Shown here one piece after another: positions 11,825-22,546 of a stretch of DNA of 64,000 bases. Each line of letters starts with the position of its first letter. Position 1 is the stretch's first letter. Both the position numbers and the translations under genes were made by a program. The stretch lies in NCBI GenBank assembly GCA_037501455.1, contig CM074865.1:40344501-40408500 (forward strand). Reading direction: 5' to 3'. Below the pieces are notes generated by a model. It saw nothing but the letters and a program-made list of their open reading frames with translations, searched no databases and was not told the DNA's origin. This stretch comes from Lantana camara (taxonomy: Eukaryota; Streptophyta; Magnoliopsida; Lamiales; Verbenaceae).

Positions 11825-14006
11825 TAGTTATTAATGCATGGAAAATATTATGGTATAGGTGCCTGTGTGTGAACGTGAGTGTGGTGGCATGCGTGTGTAG
11901 TGTATTGTTACGTGCATGTGCATGTAAATAAATATTAAGCTAAATTTGTTTATTAATTTGTATGATATGCTATGAACCTTAGTTTAATTTATGTATTTAT
12001 TTTAAAAGAGTGATATGTGCTAACCTTATTTAATTTTATGAATCGATTTGTTTATAATATTAACTTGTTATATGATATGTTAAAATTCTTGGTTGCATTT
12101 TATGAATTTAATTTAATATGAGTTGCATGTGATACCTTGCATAATTTGAAATTTAGATTTAATTTAGATGCTCGAATATGTACGATTTCACGTTCCTTTA
12201 AATGACTTAAGTATTTTTCTATGAGCATGAATGAGTTAGAACTTTGTCTATTTGATTAATATGTCAATCCCTTGTCTCTTTTATGACTTGTATGCTAAAG
12301 TGAATATGTTAAGTGTCTTATATTGACTTCATGAATTTATTTGATACGAGATATGATCTTGAGTGGCTTAAGTGGTACATTTAACGTTTTCTTGCATTTC
12401 TTACTCTCTTTATAAACTCGAACTTGTGAATGCTTGAGATAAGCCATAATATAGTATTTTATGAGTTTATTTGATAAGTAGTGAATTTAATTCTTGAATT
12501 ATTTGTATGATATTTCCTTAATTGCCTCGAGATGCCTAAGTATGAGCTTATTTTAAGTACATCGCATCATATGCACCCATATGCATCGCCGACCTTCTAA
12601 TTGGTCCATATTGAGTCTAAGGTTGTTTTTGTTATTTGTTTTGTCCAGTGGTTCGTCTCGGGGGTGACGATGTGGTTCCGTGAGCATCCTTTTGCTCTTT
12701 TTTTGTCCCTGCTTCGTCATGAAGGTGAGGTTTTGTTCTTTTAGTTAATATGACCTACAACTCTAATTTGTATTTTGAACCTGCATGCGATGTATATATA
12801 TATATGTAATTAGATACGTGTTTAATACGTATTTTGTGGGATATGTCCCGTTTTGTCACGAGTCCTTGAAAACGCTTTTATACGTATATACACTCTATTT
12901 TTGTTGCTCTCTTGAAAAGGTTTGATAAGAGTGTGTGTGTGAGTGAGTGAGATAATCTTCGTGATAAGTATAAGTGTAAGTTTGGGTCCAACAGTAGTGG
13001 TATGTGATCTCGGGTCGACCATGGGGTCGCCGGGCTCTCTCATCAACACAACTCCACAAAAGGGCGACTTAGCCCATCCTCGGGAGGTCGAGGGGAAGGC
13101 AGGTCTTCTTGAGCCGACGGTGTGCTACGTGACCCGTCGAAGGAGCGCGCGGATCCCCCGTCTCATTCAGTTTATAAGTGGGGTTTGAGGGGTAGCGTCT
13201 CTCTCCCCAAACGGTGTAAAGGTGGGATTGATTTATGTACTTTGCTTTTGTTTATGTTATGGAGTAAGTGGGTTAGAACTCGTACTCGCCGAGTTATTAT
13301 GCTTTGTTTATGTTTATGGAACGGGAGTGGATTTCTAAACTTTAAAACTTTGTTGATTTTGGCCTTTGGCCTTAAACCCCTTTTTCCTTATACGTAGTAT
13401 CACGGGTCAAAATGTTTTAGATTGCAAAAACCACACCCGGTTCATGAACCCCCCTTCAGCTTTGATTATGCTTTGTTCTTATATATGTATGAGTGCGTGT
13501 GTTAGCCCCCTCACCAGTCTTTAGGACTGACCCTCGTTGTTGTTTTCCCCTTTTTCCCCTTTTTGAGTAGTAGGTGCTTGGAGATTTGAGCTAGGCGGTT
13601 GTCTTGTGTCGTGGTTGTGGATAGCTCGAGTCCCATGCATTGTATTTTGTTTCCTTACGCATTTTGCTAGTTTGAAATATGTATAAACTAATCCTTTAGA
13701 ATTTTGGATTTTGGATAATTGTATGACTTAACTTAGCCCGGGTTGGGCATGACATGTATAATTGTTTTATTTGCCCCTAGTTGGAAAGCATGTATGTTTG
13801 GTTATTTGAGCTCTTGGTGCTTCCGCATTCGTTATTTATTTTTTTTTTTTGCGCACTCTGAGTAGGGTTTAGACCGTCTAGCTTAGGTTGTGTTTTTGTT
13901 TGTTACCCCTTCGCCATGGCTTGATGCGTGGGTGGAGTCCCCATTTCGTTTTACGTGTCAGACTATGGAGCGGGGGATGTGGTGCCCTTCACTCCGGGGT
14001 GTTACA
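9471..14006 (+). mobile_element. Solo LTR, 4.5 kb, with perfect 5-bp target duplication
   Basis: It starts TGCAACATCCCG at 9471, ends GGGGTGTTACA at 14006, and is flanked by CATGT at 9466-9470 and 14007-14011. No primer site, polypurine tract or coding region lies between, so this is a solo LTR left by LTR-LTR recombination. In order it shows a U3-edge motif TACAGGTACG, an AT-rich U3, a C/T-rich leader near 10080-10225, a candidate splice donor CTGAG|GTAAGA (GT at 10228-10229), palindrome cluster B, a (TA)n run at 11778-11821, and the family 3' half (CCCCTCACCAGTC near 13509). At 4536 bp it is long for an LTR; the 10.2-11.4 kb part is repetitive AT-rich sequence (TTTGAGCATGAAAT-like segments) that may have expanded locally. 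Confidence 0.88.
11431..11550 (+). repeat. LTR palindrome cluster B (GACACGGCCGTGTC word)
   Basis: Four inverted repeats around a GGCC centre: 11431-11446 (TGACACGGCCATGTCA), 11464-11477 (GACATGGCCGTGTT), 11505-11520 (GGACACAGCCGTGTCC) and 11539-11550 (ACACGGCCGTGT). They lie about 1.2 kb downstream of the donor-like site. Several mismatches fit C-to-T decay. Confidence 0.8.
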
Positions 14007-14139
14007 CATGTTCTCACCAAAACATAAGGTAGGGATACATAAAAGAAGGGTATACGTTTGAAATCATTTACCCTAAAAGACCCGATATATATAAATATAC
14101 TATTTTGGCTCAAAACTTTCACATAAGGGATATTTTGTG
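14007..14139 (-). mobile_element. 5' LTR of the minus-strand element, part 2
   Basis: This is the continuation of 8515-9470 after the CATGT duplication. It aligns with positions 1-125 of the window (CATAAGGTAGGG, TTTGAAATCATTTACCC, ATTTTGGCT..AAAACTTT). It ends where the next solo LTR begins. Confidence 0.75.
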
Positions 14140-17137
14140 TGATGCCCAACACGATCGTCCGTACAGGTACAACGTCACGAGAGTATTTCTTTATGCATTT
14201 ATGTGATTTAATTCCTTAATATGTGCTTAATTCGAACTTTAACTAAATTATTTGATTTAATTGACTCAATTGCGTAATTGTAAAATATGGATTCTTGCAT
14301 GGCAACTTGTAATTATATGAATTAAGGTGATTTATGACTCGTATGAATTGAAATTTTAATTTTTAGAGTTGGACTTAAAATAGGACTTGGGCCTATTTGC
14401 ACTTTTTGGAAGTTTTGGGCCTAATCTAAATTAGGTAACTTTTGGTGTGCTTGGAACCGATATGAGATCGGGAACTTGAATTCGAATTCCGACACCACCA
14501 TTGGACTCGATTCGGTGATTCGGATCCAATGAGATTGATTTCTTATTTTTCGAAAACCGTTTGCACATTAAACCTTTTAAATATGACCTATTGGGCCGGA
14601 AGTCACTTATTCGGTCCCAAACCCTAGTGAAACCTTTAGACACCATATATATACCTTGAAACCTAACCTAGCTTTCCCTTTCTCATTTCACTTCAAACCT
14701 CAAAATAACCTCATTGTGACAGCCATGGAGAAGCTTCAAGAGAAGACCAAGTTTTGAACCCTCCTTTGCATTCAAGAGCTCATATCTTCCTCGTTTCTTC
14801 ATCATTTCAAGAGCCAAGGTAAGCTACGATTTTCTCATGATGTGTATTTCATTTCTATCCATGAATCTTAGCATGAAATTGAATGTATGAGCTTGTATAA
14901 AGAAGTCTTGTGAAAATGGTAATTTATGTCCAACTTGAAGAATATAGCCTATATGATGAATCCTTGAGTTCTTGAGCATGAATATGTGTTGCTCCATGTT
15001 GAATATGTGCTATAGTTACTGATGGTATGATAGGGAGTGAGTTTGAATGCATCTTCCCATAGTTGAAGCTTGATTTTCAAGAAAATGGGTTATATGAGTT
15101 TTGGCGAAAATCACCCTTGTTCTTCAGCTAAATTGATATTTATGTCATAAGCATGATTTATGTGATAATATATATGATTTTCGTGGAAATTTTATGGTTT
15201 AATTGGTGTGAAATCGGCCATTTTCGGCTATGGTTGTCTTCTTCCAGAAGCTGTGAAGTTTCTGCAAACGCAACACCAGTTCTTGGCCGGAACGGCCGTT
15301 CCCAGTTTAGCCTTGAGGCCGAAACGACCCTTCCCATCGAGGGCTGAAGTCAGCAAGCGAGAACGGGAAGGGCCATTCCCATTTTTACCTTGCTCTGGGA
15401 ACGGCCGTTGCCAGGGTTGCTGATGTGTTGTGGGAAGGACCGTTCCCACGCTATGCTTTGCGTGGGAATGGCCGTTCCCAACCCCTTGTTCCCCTTTTAT
15501 GCATGTCTTTTTGTGTTTACTTGATCCTTTTGACTCGTTATATGAATTATAGGTTATGATATGACTTAAATTGCATTCTTAGATGATAGTACTTCATTTA
15601 ATTGAATGAGTTCATGTGAATACTTGTTTATTCCGTGTTTGATTGATCCGTTTGAGTTGCCTTACGAATTATATGCTATGATATGACTTTAATTGCATTT
15701 CTAATCTTTGAATACCTCATTTAATTGCATGATTTATATGAATACTTGAATTATGCTATGTGACCTACTTGATGCACATCATTCCATAATGCATTCCACT
15801 CATGCTTATGTTCACCGTGCATCTTAACTGGTCCATATAAAGTCTAAGTCATGGGCTTTTGTACGTTTTGTTTCAGAGTTTGTTGCCGGTGGTGAGCCCG
15901 AGGCTTAGGGGTGTCGGTTTTCCCACACTCTTTCCTTCCAGCACCAGGTGAGGTTTAGGATTTTGTATAGTTAAGCGACCTATGACCCTAATATGATGCG
16001 TTCAATCCCCGCATGCGATTATATATTATATATACAATTAAATATGTGTTTGTTATGATATGATTAGGATCTTATGATACAACGTCAGTTTCGAAAATTA
16101 AGTATGAAGGCATATGTAAGCTATTTCGAAAAATTCAGTTATGCTATGATTATATAGCGAGATTGCCATGAAAGATTGGCATATGTTATGTTCTGTTCTG
16201 GGGCCCTGGAGCTACGGGTAAGGAGCCCCCGGGATTGTATCGGGTCGTCGGGGTTTAACCTGTGTGTAGCCTCCATATATATGAAGAGGATGCACTGGGA
16301 CCCGCCAGGAGGTTTGGTTGGGAAACGGAGTCTTGAGGGTTTGAGTAGCATTAACACTCCCCTCGTCTATTTGGATGGTTACGGTCGCGCAACCCTACCA
16401 TCACCCGGAGTTGAAGTTGGTATGTTATGACTCTGTATTTCTGTTTTGTTAAGATATGAGAAGTTGAAGTTGGAAGCTTGAACTCGCCGAGCGTATGATA
16501 TGATATGTTATGGGAATCATGAATCAGAATATAGTTTCTGAAAACGTTTTCCATGTATATATATATATGGGTTTTGTTTTGAAATGTTTTGGTATACAAC
16601 ACCTATTCCTGGTTCATGAGCCCCCCTTCTGATATGTGCTATGCTCTATATATATATTGTGGGTGTGCGTTAGCCCCTCACGCAGTCAGTTGACTGACCC
16701 CTCATTTTATCTTTTAGTTTGTAGGCTTTACTTTGCAGTTCGGGCTAGGCAGCGTGAGTCTGTCTTTGTGTTCAGTTGTTGGGTCGAGTCTGTTGTCTTC
16801 GTTTAAGGTTGCTTTACATTCGGATTTGGACAAGTTATGTATGAATGTTTAATTCTAGATCATATCATTTATTAATATGGACTTTTCGGGATAGGCTTCT
16901 AGGGATAGTTGAACCCGTCACCTGCTTTGCATGTTTTGTTTTAAATGCTTCCGCTATCTAATGTTGTTGGGTTTATTTGCTTCCGCACTTTGAGTCGTTG
17001 AGTTAGCTCCGCCTAGCATTATGTGTGAGTTGGTCTCCCATTCGCTATGATTCAGATTCGGGTACGGACATCCCATTTCGTAACCGGATTTGGGTTATAG
17101 TGCGGGGGATGTGGCGCCTCCCGTTTGGGGTGCTACA
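14140..17137 (+). mobile_element. Solo LTR, 3.0 kb (array C family)
   Basis: It starts TGATGCCCAACACGATCG, carries the family U3-edge motif CCGTACAGGTACAACGTCACGAG split by few changes, and ends GGGGTGCTACA at 17137. Flanking 5-mers are TTGTG and TTCCG, so the target duplication is decayed or the edge is off by a base or two. Inside: TATATATA near 14647, a leader, a strong candidate donor GCCAAG|GTAAGC (GT at 14819-14820), palindrome cluster C, and the 3' half with CCCTCACGCAGTC near 16675. There is no primer site or coding sequence. The host LTR resumes on the far side at 17138, which supports insertion. Confidence 0.8.
15289..15482 (+). repeat. LTR palindrome cluster C (GGGAACGGCCGTTCCC word)
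   Basis: At least five units: GGAACGGCCGTTCC (15289-15302), GGGAAGGGCCATTCCC (15365-15380), CTGGGAACGGCCGTTGCCAG (about 15395-15414), GTGGGAAGGACCGTTCCCAC (about 15430-15449) and GTGGGAATGGCCGTTCCCAA (about 15462-15481). Arms are 6-8 bp around GGCC. The cluster begins about 470 bp after the donor-like site. Confidence 0.85.
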
Positions 17138-17467
17138 TTCCGGGTCATCATAGCTAGTAGAAGATAAACCCACCTTAAAAGAGCAAAAGAGAAGCACAAG
17201 AGTGTCAAAGCTTGCCCTCGTCTCCGACCGGACCCAAATCTGTGCAAAAGAGGTAGTGTGAGACTCAAAATGACCATAGTCGACGTAAAGCATGCTATGC
17301 ACATGATATGAGATGCATAAGAAGTAAAAATCAAGTTATGATATCATATAACCAAGTAATTCATTCAATTCGTTCCATACTGGAAGGTTTCACGTTCAAA
17401 CATTTCATAACTTTCGTGATTCACCTTAAAGCGGGCCATAAGTTTAATACATTGATCATACATGTAT
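17138..17467 (-). mobile_element. 5' LTR of the minus-strand element, part 3
   Basis: This continues from 14139 and aligns with window positions near 130-330 (for example AACCCACCTT and CTTGCCCTCGTCTC). It is cut at 17468 by the next insertion; the remaining part of this LTR is not found in the window. Confidence 0.7.
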
Positions 17468-20104
17468 TGTAGCACCCCTACACGTGGAGATACTACACCC
17501 CCGCACTATAGGCCGATCCACATACGAAATGGACTATCCGTACATGAACTAACCTATAGCGAACGGGTGACAAACAAAAGAACAATCTAGCTAGGCGGGA
17601 CTATACCCCAAAGTAATACGAATCCATGACATAAAAGTTAAAAGCGGAAGCATAGTATCAATATTACATATAGGTACCATATTTACAATAAAAGCATAGA
17701 TACTAATAGGTACCAACATGTATCAATACATTATCATCTCTAATCCTTACACAAATAAAAGTCTCCAGATACTAGTAAGAACCATAACCTACCAACTCCA
17801 AAATATCAATATCAATAACGTGAAAGTGCGTGAAGTGCTAGACTCAATTGGACGACAGGACACGACTCTGACTCCCGCCCAGCACACGACCGCGACAACC
17901 TGAAAGGTGGGGTGTCAGTCCATGGAAGACTGAGTGAGGGGCATAAATATATATTAGCGCAATTAACATGCAAGTCATAACCTCGAGTAAGATTTTATAA
18001 TTAAAAGTAATATAAGTTCATAATAATAGAGAACTCGCCCTAGATTACAACTATCAATATTAAATACTTGAATCATTTTTATGCATTCAATACGTGCAAT
18101 ACGTGGCCCGGCGAGTGAGGGCATTTCTCCAACCTTACTCCAACTGTGTACAATACATGCATGCTTTGTTAATCAATACATGATCATACAATTCCCATAT
18201 CGTGCAATCGTGCAGGTGTATTCAGGCGATGTAGTCAATACATGCAATCATGACAATAACCCGAGGACAATCGGTGGTGCCGGACCCGTCCCCAGTCTCC
18301 TTCTTCCTCCGGTGATGGTGGGATTGCAAGGCCCCACCATCCAATCTCGTTGAGCAGAGGGTACATGAATCCCTAAGCCCGGAGCTCCTTCCTCCACTAA
18401 TCTCCTAGCGGATTCAAGGGTGACCCCAAATGTGGTGAGGATAGTGTTCGAGTTACCCGTCAGCCCATGCTTTCCCGGTTGGCTCAAACCACTACCGTCG
18501 GGCCCAACGCGACATGCTTTACTCGCCAAAACACGATCAATCACTCAATCATGATACCTGACTTGCTTGCAATTACGCATAAGTTTAGAAATAAGCATAT
18601 AAATATATACCTTTTGGACGAAAGTTCACATGAGGATATGCGGGTTCTATATAGCTAGCAATTAAACCTCACCTTTACCGACAAGAGACAATAGGATACG
18701 GTCTACGGGCCTTGCTCCTCGTCCCTACGAAGCTGGTCTGTGCAAAATAGACGTGTACACGTGAGACTTGACCTAAAATGGACCAAATATGACGAATGGC
18801 GGAAATGTAACGAGATGTCAAGGAAAATGCAATGTGGCATGATAACATGTTGTTTCAGTACATATTAGTTCATATTATATCAATTCGGGGTCAAGGAAGT
18901 CGTCGGATCGAGGGGCTATTTTCGTAATTTTATGCAGAAACTTTTGTTCTGCAATCCAGGTGGGAACGGCCGTTCTGGACCCCCTATGTAAATGGGAACG
19001 GTCGTTCCCATAAATCCCCAAAATGCGCCAACGCTTTCAAGTTTTAAAATGCGCTGAAGCTGGGAACGGCCCTTCCGGCACGCAGGCCGAAATGGGAACG
19101 GCCGTTCCCAGTCTCGGCCGTCTGTTTCATTTGAAAAGGTGGGAATGCACGTTCCCACAAAGCCTTGAGGCTGGGAACGGTCGTTCCCAGTTTCTGCAAC
19201 TGAAAAGGAACAGAGGAAACAGAGCATGGCTACGGGGAGAAACAAAGCAAGCAACAAATTCCAATTTTGATCAACACAAGCCAATATTTCTGGAAATAAG
19301 ATACACATAGCTTCGAAGAATGATAAAAACACACTTAAGCAGCTAAGGCATGAAATATTATCAAGAAATTAAAATTTCATGCTTATGCTCATATTGATCA
19401 ACCAAGCTCAAATTTCCACTAATTTCATGAAGGAATCATGCCATAATTCATGCTATGATCACATAATCATGCTTCCAACTCCAATTAATTCATCTAGCAC
19501 ATATTTCCTAAACCCTAGCTCAATCAAATATGATCAACAACTATGAATTCATGCAAAACACCCACCTTGAAATTAAAGACAAGAAGAAGGAAGAAGATAA
19601 TGATGATCAAGCTTCAAGTTTCAAATATTCCTTGGAGATCCTTGAAGAAAATTGCTTAAAATCTCTTCCCCTTTTCTTGACTGGACTGAGAGCATGAGAG
19701 GAAGCAAATATGTTGATGGTTTTTGAGATAAAATGACTGAAGAAGCTTGAGGAAGCTTTGTACGTGAATCACCATCCTTGATTTTTGGGAAACAATCAAA
19801 TTGCGATTTAATCCCTCAAATATTCAAGTCATGCAACTAAGGGTGAAAAGCTTTGGGAATTAATCAATTGAATCCTTGGAAGAGTCATGCAATTTGGTCC
19901 TTGAATTTTGGAGAAAGATCATCCAAGGACAAGTTGGAAATTTAATCATATTTGACAATTCTTTCATGAAAAAAATATTTTCAAGTTATGAAATAATTCC
20001 AAGTTTAATATGAATTCATAAAATTCCATGAAAGTATTATAAATTATAATTTGTAAAATTATAATAAACATAAATATGTAATTAATGAAATTCGGGGCGT
20101 TACA
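17468..20104 (-). mobile_element. 3' LTR of a minus-strand TR-GAG-like element
   Basis: It begins TGTAGCACCCC at 17468 and ends CGGGGCGTTACA at 20104, so U3 starts on the right. The next bases are a C-rich run, the reverse complement of a polypurine tract, which makes this the 3' LTR. In the minus sense the donor-like site is CAAG|GTGGGT (GT at 19565-19564, weaker than in sister LTRs), followed by palindrome cluster D. The flank 17463-17467 is TGTAT; the partner duplication is not seen because the 5' end of the element is lost. Confidence 0.82.
18961..19190 (-). repeat. LTR palindrome cluster D (GGGAACGGNCGTTCCC word)
   Basis: Six units. The clearest are ATGGGAACGGTCGTTCCCAT (18992-19011), GTGGGAATGCACGTTCCCAC (19139-19158) and CTGGGAACGGTCGTTCCCAG (19171-19190). 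The outermost pairs change together: AT/AT, GT/AC, CT/AG. This is the same word as cluster C but in an LTR of opposite orientation with different flanks. Confidence 0.88.
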
Positions 20105-20146
20105 ATTCCCCCCCCCCCCCCCTAAAAGGACCTGGTCCCCAGTTCC
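20105..20146 (-). promoter_or_regulatory. Polypurine tract and adjoining hairpin
   Basis: A C run at about 20108-20122 reads as a G-rich polypurine tract in the element's sense, directly before the U3 start. Upstream of it is a hairpin at 20128-20146, GGACCTGG / CCAGTTCC with a 3-base loop and one mismatch. The same arrangement is at 39926-39943, 50429-50447 and 63595-63612. Confidence 0.8.
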
Positions 20147-20178
20147 ACTGTCAAGTTTGGAAATAATACACAAGCCAT

Positions 20179-20310
20179 GAGAGAACCCTGTCTCTTGAGC
20201 AAGAATGAAAGAACCCCATCTTTCCGCAAAATGAGAAAACCCCGTTTCTCCACCAGGAGTGAGAGAACCCCGTCTCTCAACAAGAAAGGAGAGAGAGACC
20301 CCCGTCTCTC
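20179..20310 (-). repeat. 3'-end stem-loop array, five units (TR-GAG-like element)
   Basis: Units (plus-strand reading; 6-bp arms, 6-base loop): 20179-20196 GAGAGA/TCTCTT, 20207-20224 GAAAGA/TCTTTC, 20233-20250 GAGAAA/TTTCTC, 20261-20278 GAGAGA/TCTCTC and 20293-20310 GAGAGA/TCTCTC. Loops are ACCCCG-like; in the element's sense the usual loop is CGGGGT. Arm changes are compensated, and the single exception in unit 1 can still pair as G.U in RNA. Confidence 0.92.
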
Positions 20311-20498
20311 AACATGCATGAAAGTAATTCAAGGAGCAGATTGAAACAACAATGGCAGGAATGTTATAAAACCAAATAAAATCATATTAATTTCATAAAT
20401 ATCATGTAAACAAATAAAACCATTTAATCACATACTTACCAGTCATAATTAACTAATTTGCACGAACAAGAAATTAAATACAATAACAGTAAGATTCG

Positions 20499-20545
20499 TG
20501 ATGCATGTGATATGCATGATTAAATGTACCGTTCACCGTTGGTGG
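20499..20545 (-). repeat. Box 1 of a direct-repeat pair flanking gag
   Basis: It contains GATGCATGTGATATGCATGA and then GTACCGTTCACCG. It is the counterpart of 40661-40716 and 49952-49998. It is also related to box 2 at 21463-21513 in the same orientation, so the two boxes bracket the gag remnant. Confidence 0.6.
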
Positions 20546-20681
20546 TGTCGTGCATATAATTAATACCTTCTTCTTCCCTAACCGGATTCTCATTTCCATT
20601 TTGCACCCTCCTCACAAGAACATCATCCCTGGCTCGAACAAGCAGTCTTCTACCCCCGGTAGATTTTCCTCATAGCTTTGA

Positions 20682-21308
20682 GCAATTGTCTATTTGATGC
20701 TCACCACTCCCACAGTAGAGACACAATCCCAACCGTCTCCTACAGCCATCATAAGTGTGGTTATCACGTCCACAATAATTGCAAAGAAGTTTCCCGAAAG
20801 ATGTTATTGAAGCTGGGGCACGTGAAGCTCCCGAACTCGATCCAAGTGATTGTTTCTTTTTCTTGCGAGATCTTTCTTGGGGTGCCGGAGTAGGATAAGA
20901 GATAGGCCGCTTTCCTTTGTTGAGAGTTTGTCATGATCTTGAGCTTAAGGTCTGCCCGGGTTGAGGATTAGACCTTCTTGCCTCCAACGAGGTGGTGCCT
21001 CGGACCTTCTCTTGGGAGCCACTTGGAGTTAGTTCCCACAGTCTTTTGATTTTCTTGAGTTGTGACCCGGTGGAATCCTTATTTCCTTCAAAGGATCTTG
21101 AGGATGGTTGGTTCTGAAATTCCCTAAATGCTATCGAAATTTGGCCCGGCTGTGATGATAAGACTCGTGGCGCTGAGGAAACATACTCTTTTATCCTCTG
21201 ATCCACTAAATGAACCAAGGACTCGAAAAACTCCTGAGGTTGAACCGGAGGGGGTAAACGCTGGGAAACTCTAGGCACTCGTTCATGATAAGGGCGATCT
21301 TGAGACAT
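20682..21308 (-). pseudogene. Degenerate Ty3/gypsy gag (TR-GAG-like element)
   Basis: A gag capsid/nucleocapsid remnant. The open stretch from ATG at 21308 to 20931 (125 codons) resembles the N-terminal gag of the intact element at 59139 (FREFQNQ versus FKEFRNN; ELTPSGSQEK versus [10 protein letters not shown]). After stops, the same frame contains two CCHC zinc knuckles with correct spacing: first Cys codon at 20783-20781, last at 20684-20682. Protease, RT and integrase are absent; only about 2.1 kb separates the polypurine tract from the next junction. The ATG is preceded by ATTACAG|G, an acceptor-like site also seen before the other gag starts. The best description is a TR-GAG, a non-autonomous element carrying only gag. 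It cannot make full-length Gag as it stands. Confidence 0.75.
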
Positions 21309-21462
21309 CCTGTAATCAAGACACTAGATATGCATGTTGAATTAATATGCCAATGCAAGTAACACACTTGAAATAATAAAATCAACATATTGGAGCAATT
21401 AAGTTCAAACTAAAAAAAAAACACACATAAATATAGAAATTTAAATTTAAAATTTTAAGTAG

Positions 21463-21513
21463 CGTATGATGCACGTGCTTATGAATGCATTGAACCTGTC
21501 ACCGGAGTAATGG
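21463..21513 (-). repeat. Box 2 of a direct-repeat pair flanking gag
   Basis: It contains GTATGATGCACGTGCTTATG, AATGCATTGAACC and TGTCACCGGAGTAATGG. It is nearly identical to 41741-41790 and matches 48476-48524. It shares the skeleton (C/A)ATG..A...ACCnnTCACCG with box 1. Confidence 0.65.
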
Positions 21514-22250
21514 AAAGATTTATCTCGGTACAGAATTCCTTGTTTATTGAATTATAAGCTTGTCTTGAACTGGTATTCATTTCCTGTTCTCCCACGGTCT
21601 TCTAAATCTTTAAAATTTTCTGATATTAACTTGGACATTTCCACAACTTGAGATTACAATTGCTTGAACCCGAAGTCCATTACACTCACGGAATTAGTAT
21701 CCTGCCTATTCTTTAATAATCACTTCCCCAATTGTTGCTTTAATCTTCTTCATGATCGTTACTTTGATCCAAACTTCCCGGTTTACTCTTTAGGAGCTCG
21801 AATAATTAACTGAATTCCCTTTCCATTATTTATACTTGATCGCCCGATATCTACCTAGCAACTCCTTGCCTTTATTTATCGTTTCCATTTGTTACTTCAT
21901 GTCCCTCAATGTAATCCACAACACGATAATTCAGCTTGGATCTGGAAAATGTTCAAACCGGATAAACCTTTAACAAAATTTTCTTCTCTAACTTATTCCC
22001 ACCACGACGCTCAACTTCCTTTACCGTGGCTTGATTGAAATCCCAAGTCAGATCGTCCTCCATATTTTCCCCTTGCTTCATTTCGACGAAGGTTACCCTT
22101 TATTTTCTTTTCCCTACATACCTCATTGATCCAACTTCTTGCGTTAACTCGTGTAATTGTATGATCCCCAAACAGAAACTCTTGAATTAAATTTCCGCTC
22201 CACTTATGGAATTAACTTCCTGACTTCCTTGAATAAATCCAAAACCCACA
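21514..22250 (-). mobile_element. Non-coding leader of the TR-GAG-like element
   Basis: AT/TC-rich sequence alignable with 41790-42450 of the minus LARD (for example CCCACGGTCTTC here near 21590 and at 41862). No ORF. It stops near 22250, where LTR-like sequence of another family begins, so the primer site and 5' LTR of this element are missing. Confidence 0.65.
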
Positions 22251-22546
22251 CAGACAAGTTTGAAAACGTAAAATGAGCATATAGACATGTTCATAACACA
22301 TATAACTACAACATATCAAATTTACACAAAAATCAGAATTCAAATCATATAAGAACGACACTCGATCATATGACCTAAGGGAATAACGTTAAGAAAAATT
22401 CATATAAATTCAAATTCAAATAATATAAACAAATAAAAGAATCAAATATATAAAATAAAATATATATATATATATATAAATTTAAATTGTGTAATTTGGT
22501 AAACACATACGTCATACCTGTATGGCCAAAAAGTCGGGCCATTACA
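22251..22546 (-). mobile_element. LTR stub (U3 edge only), minus strand
   Basis: This ends CGGGCCATTACA at 22546, the reverse complement of TGTAATGGCCCG, followed inside by the family motif CCATACAGGTATGACGTATG. It resembles 2190-2796 (GTTCATAACACATAT, ATAAGAACGA, AAACACATACRTC) and so belongs to the array A family. It differs from the adjacent 17468-20104 LTR. Its other end is missing at the junction near 22250. It sits inside the plus pol remnant that follows. Confidence 0.65.

Noticed and set aside
14135..17142. Exact target duplication for the 14140-17137 solo LTR
   Set aside because: Flanks TTGTG and TTCCG do not match well; the insertion is supported by host LTR continuity instead.
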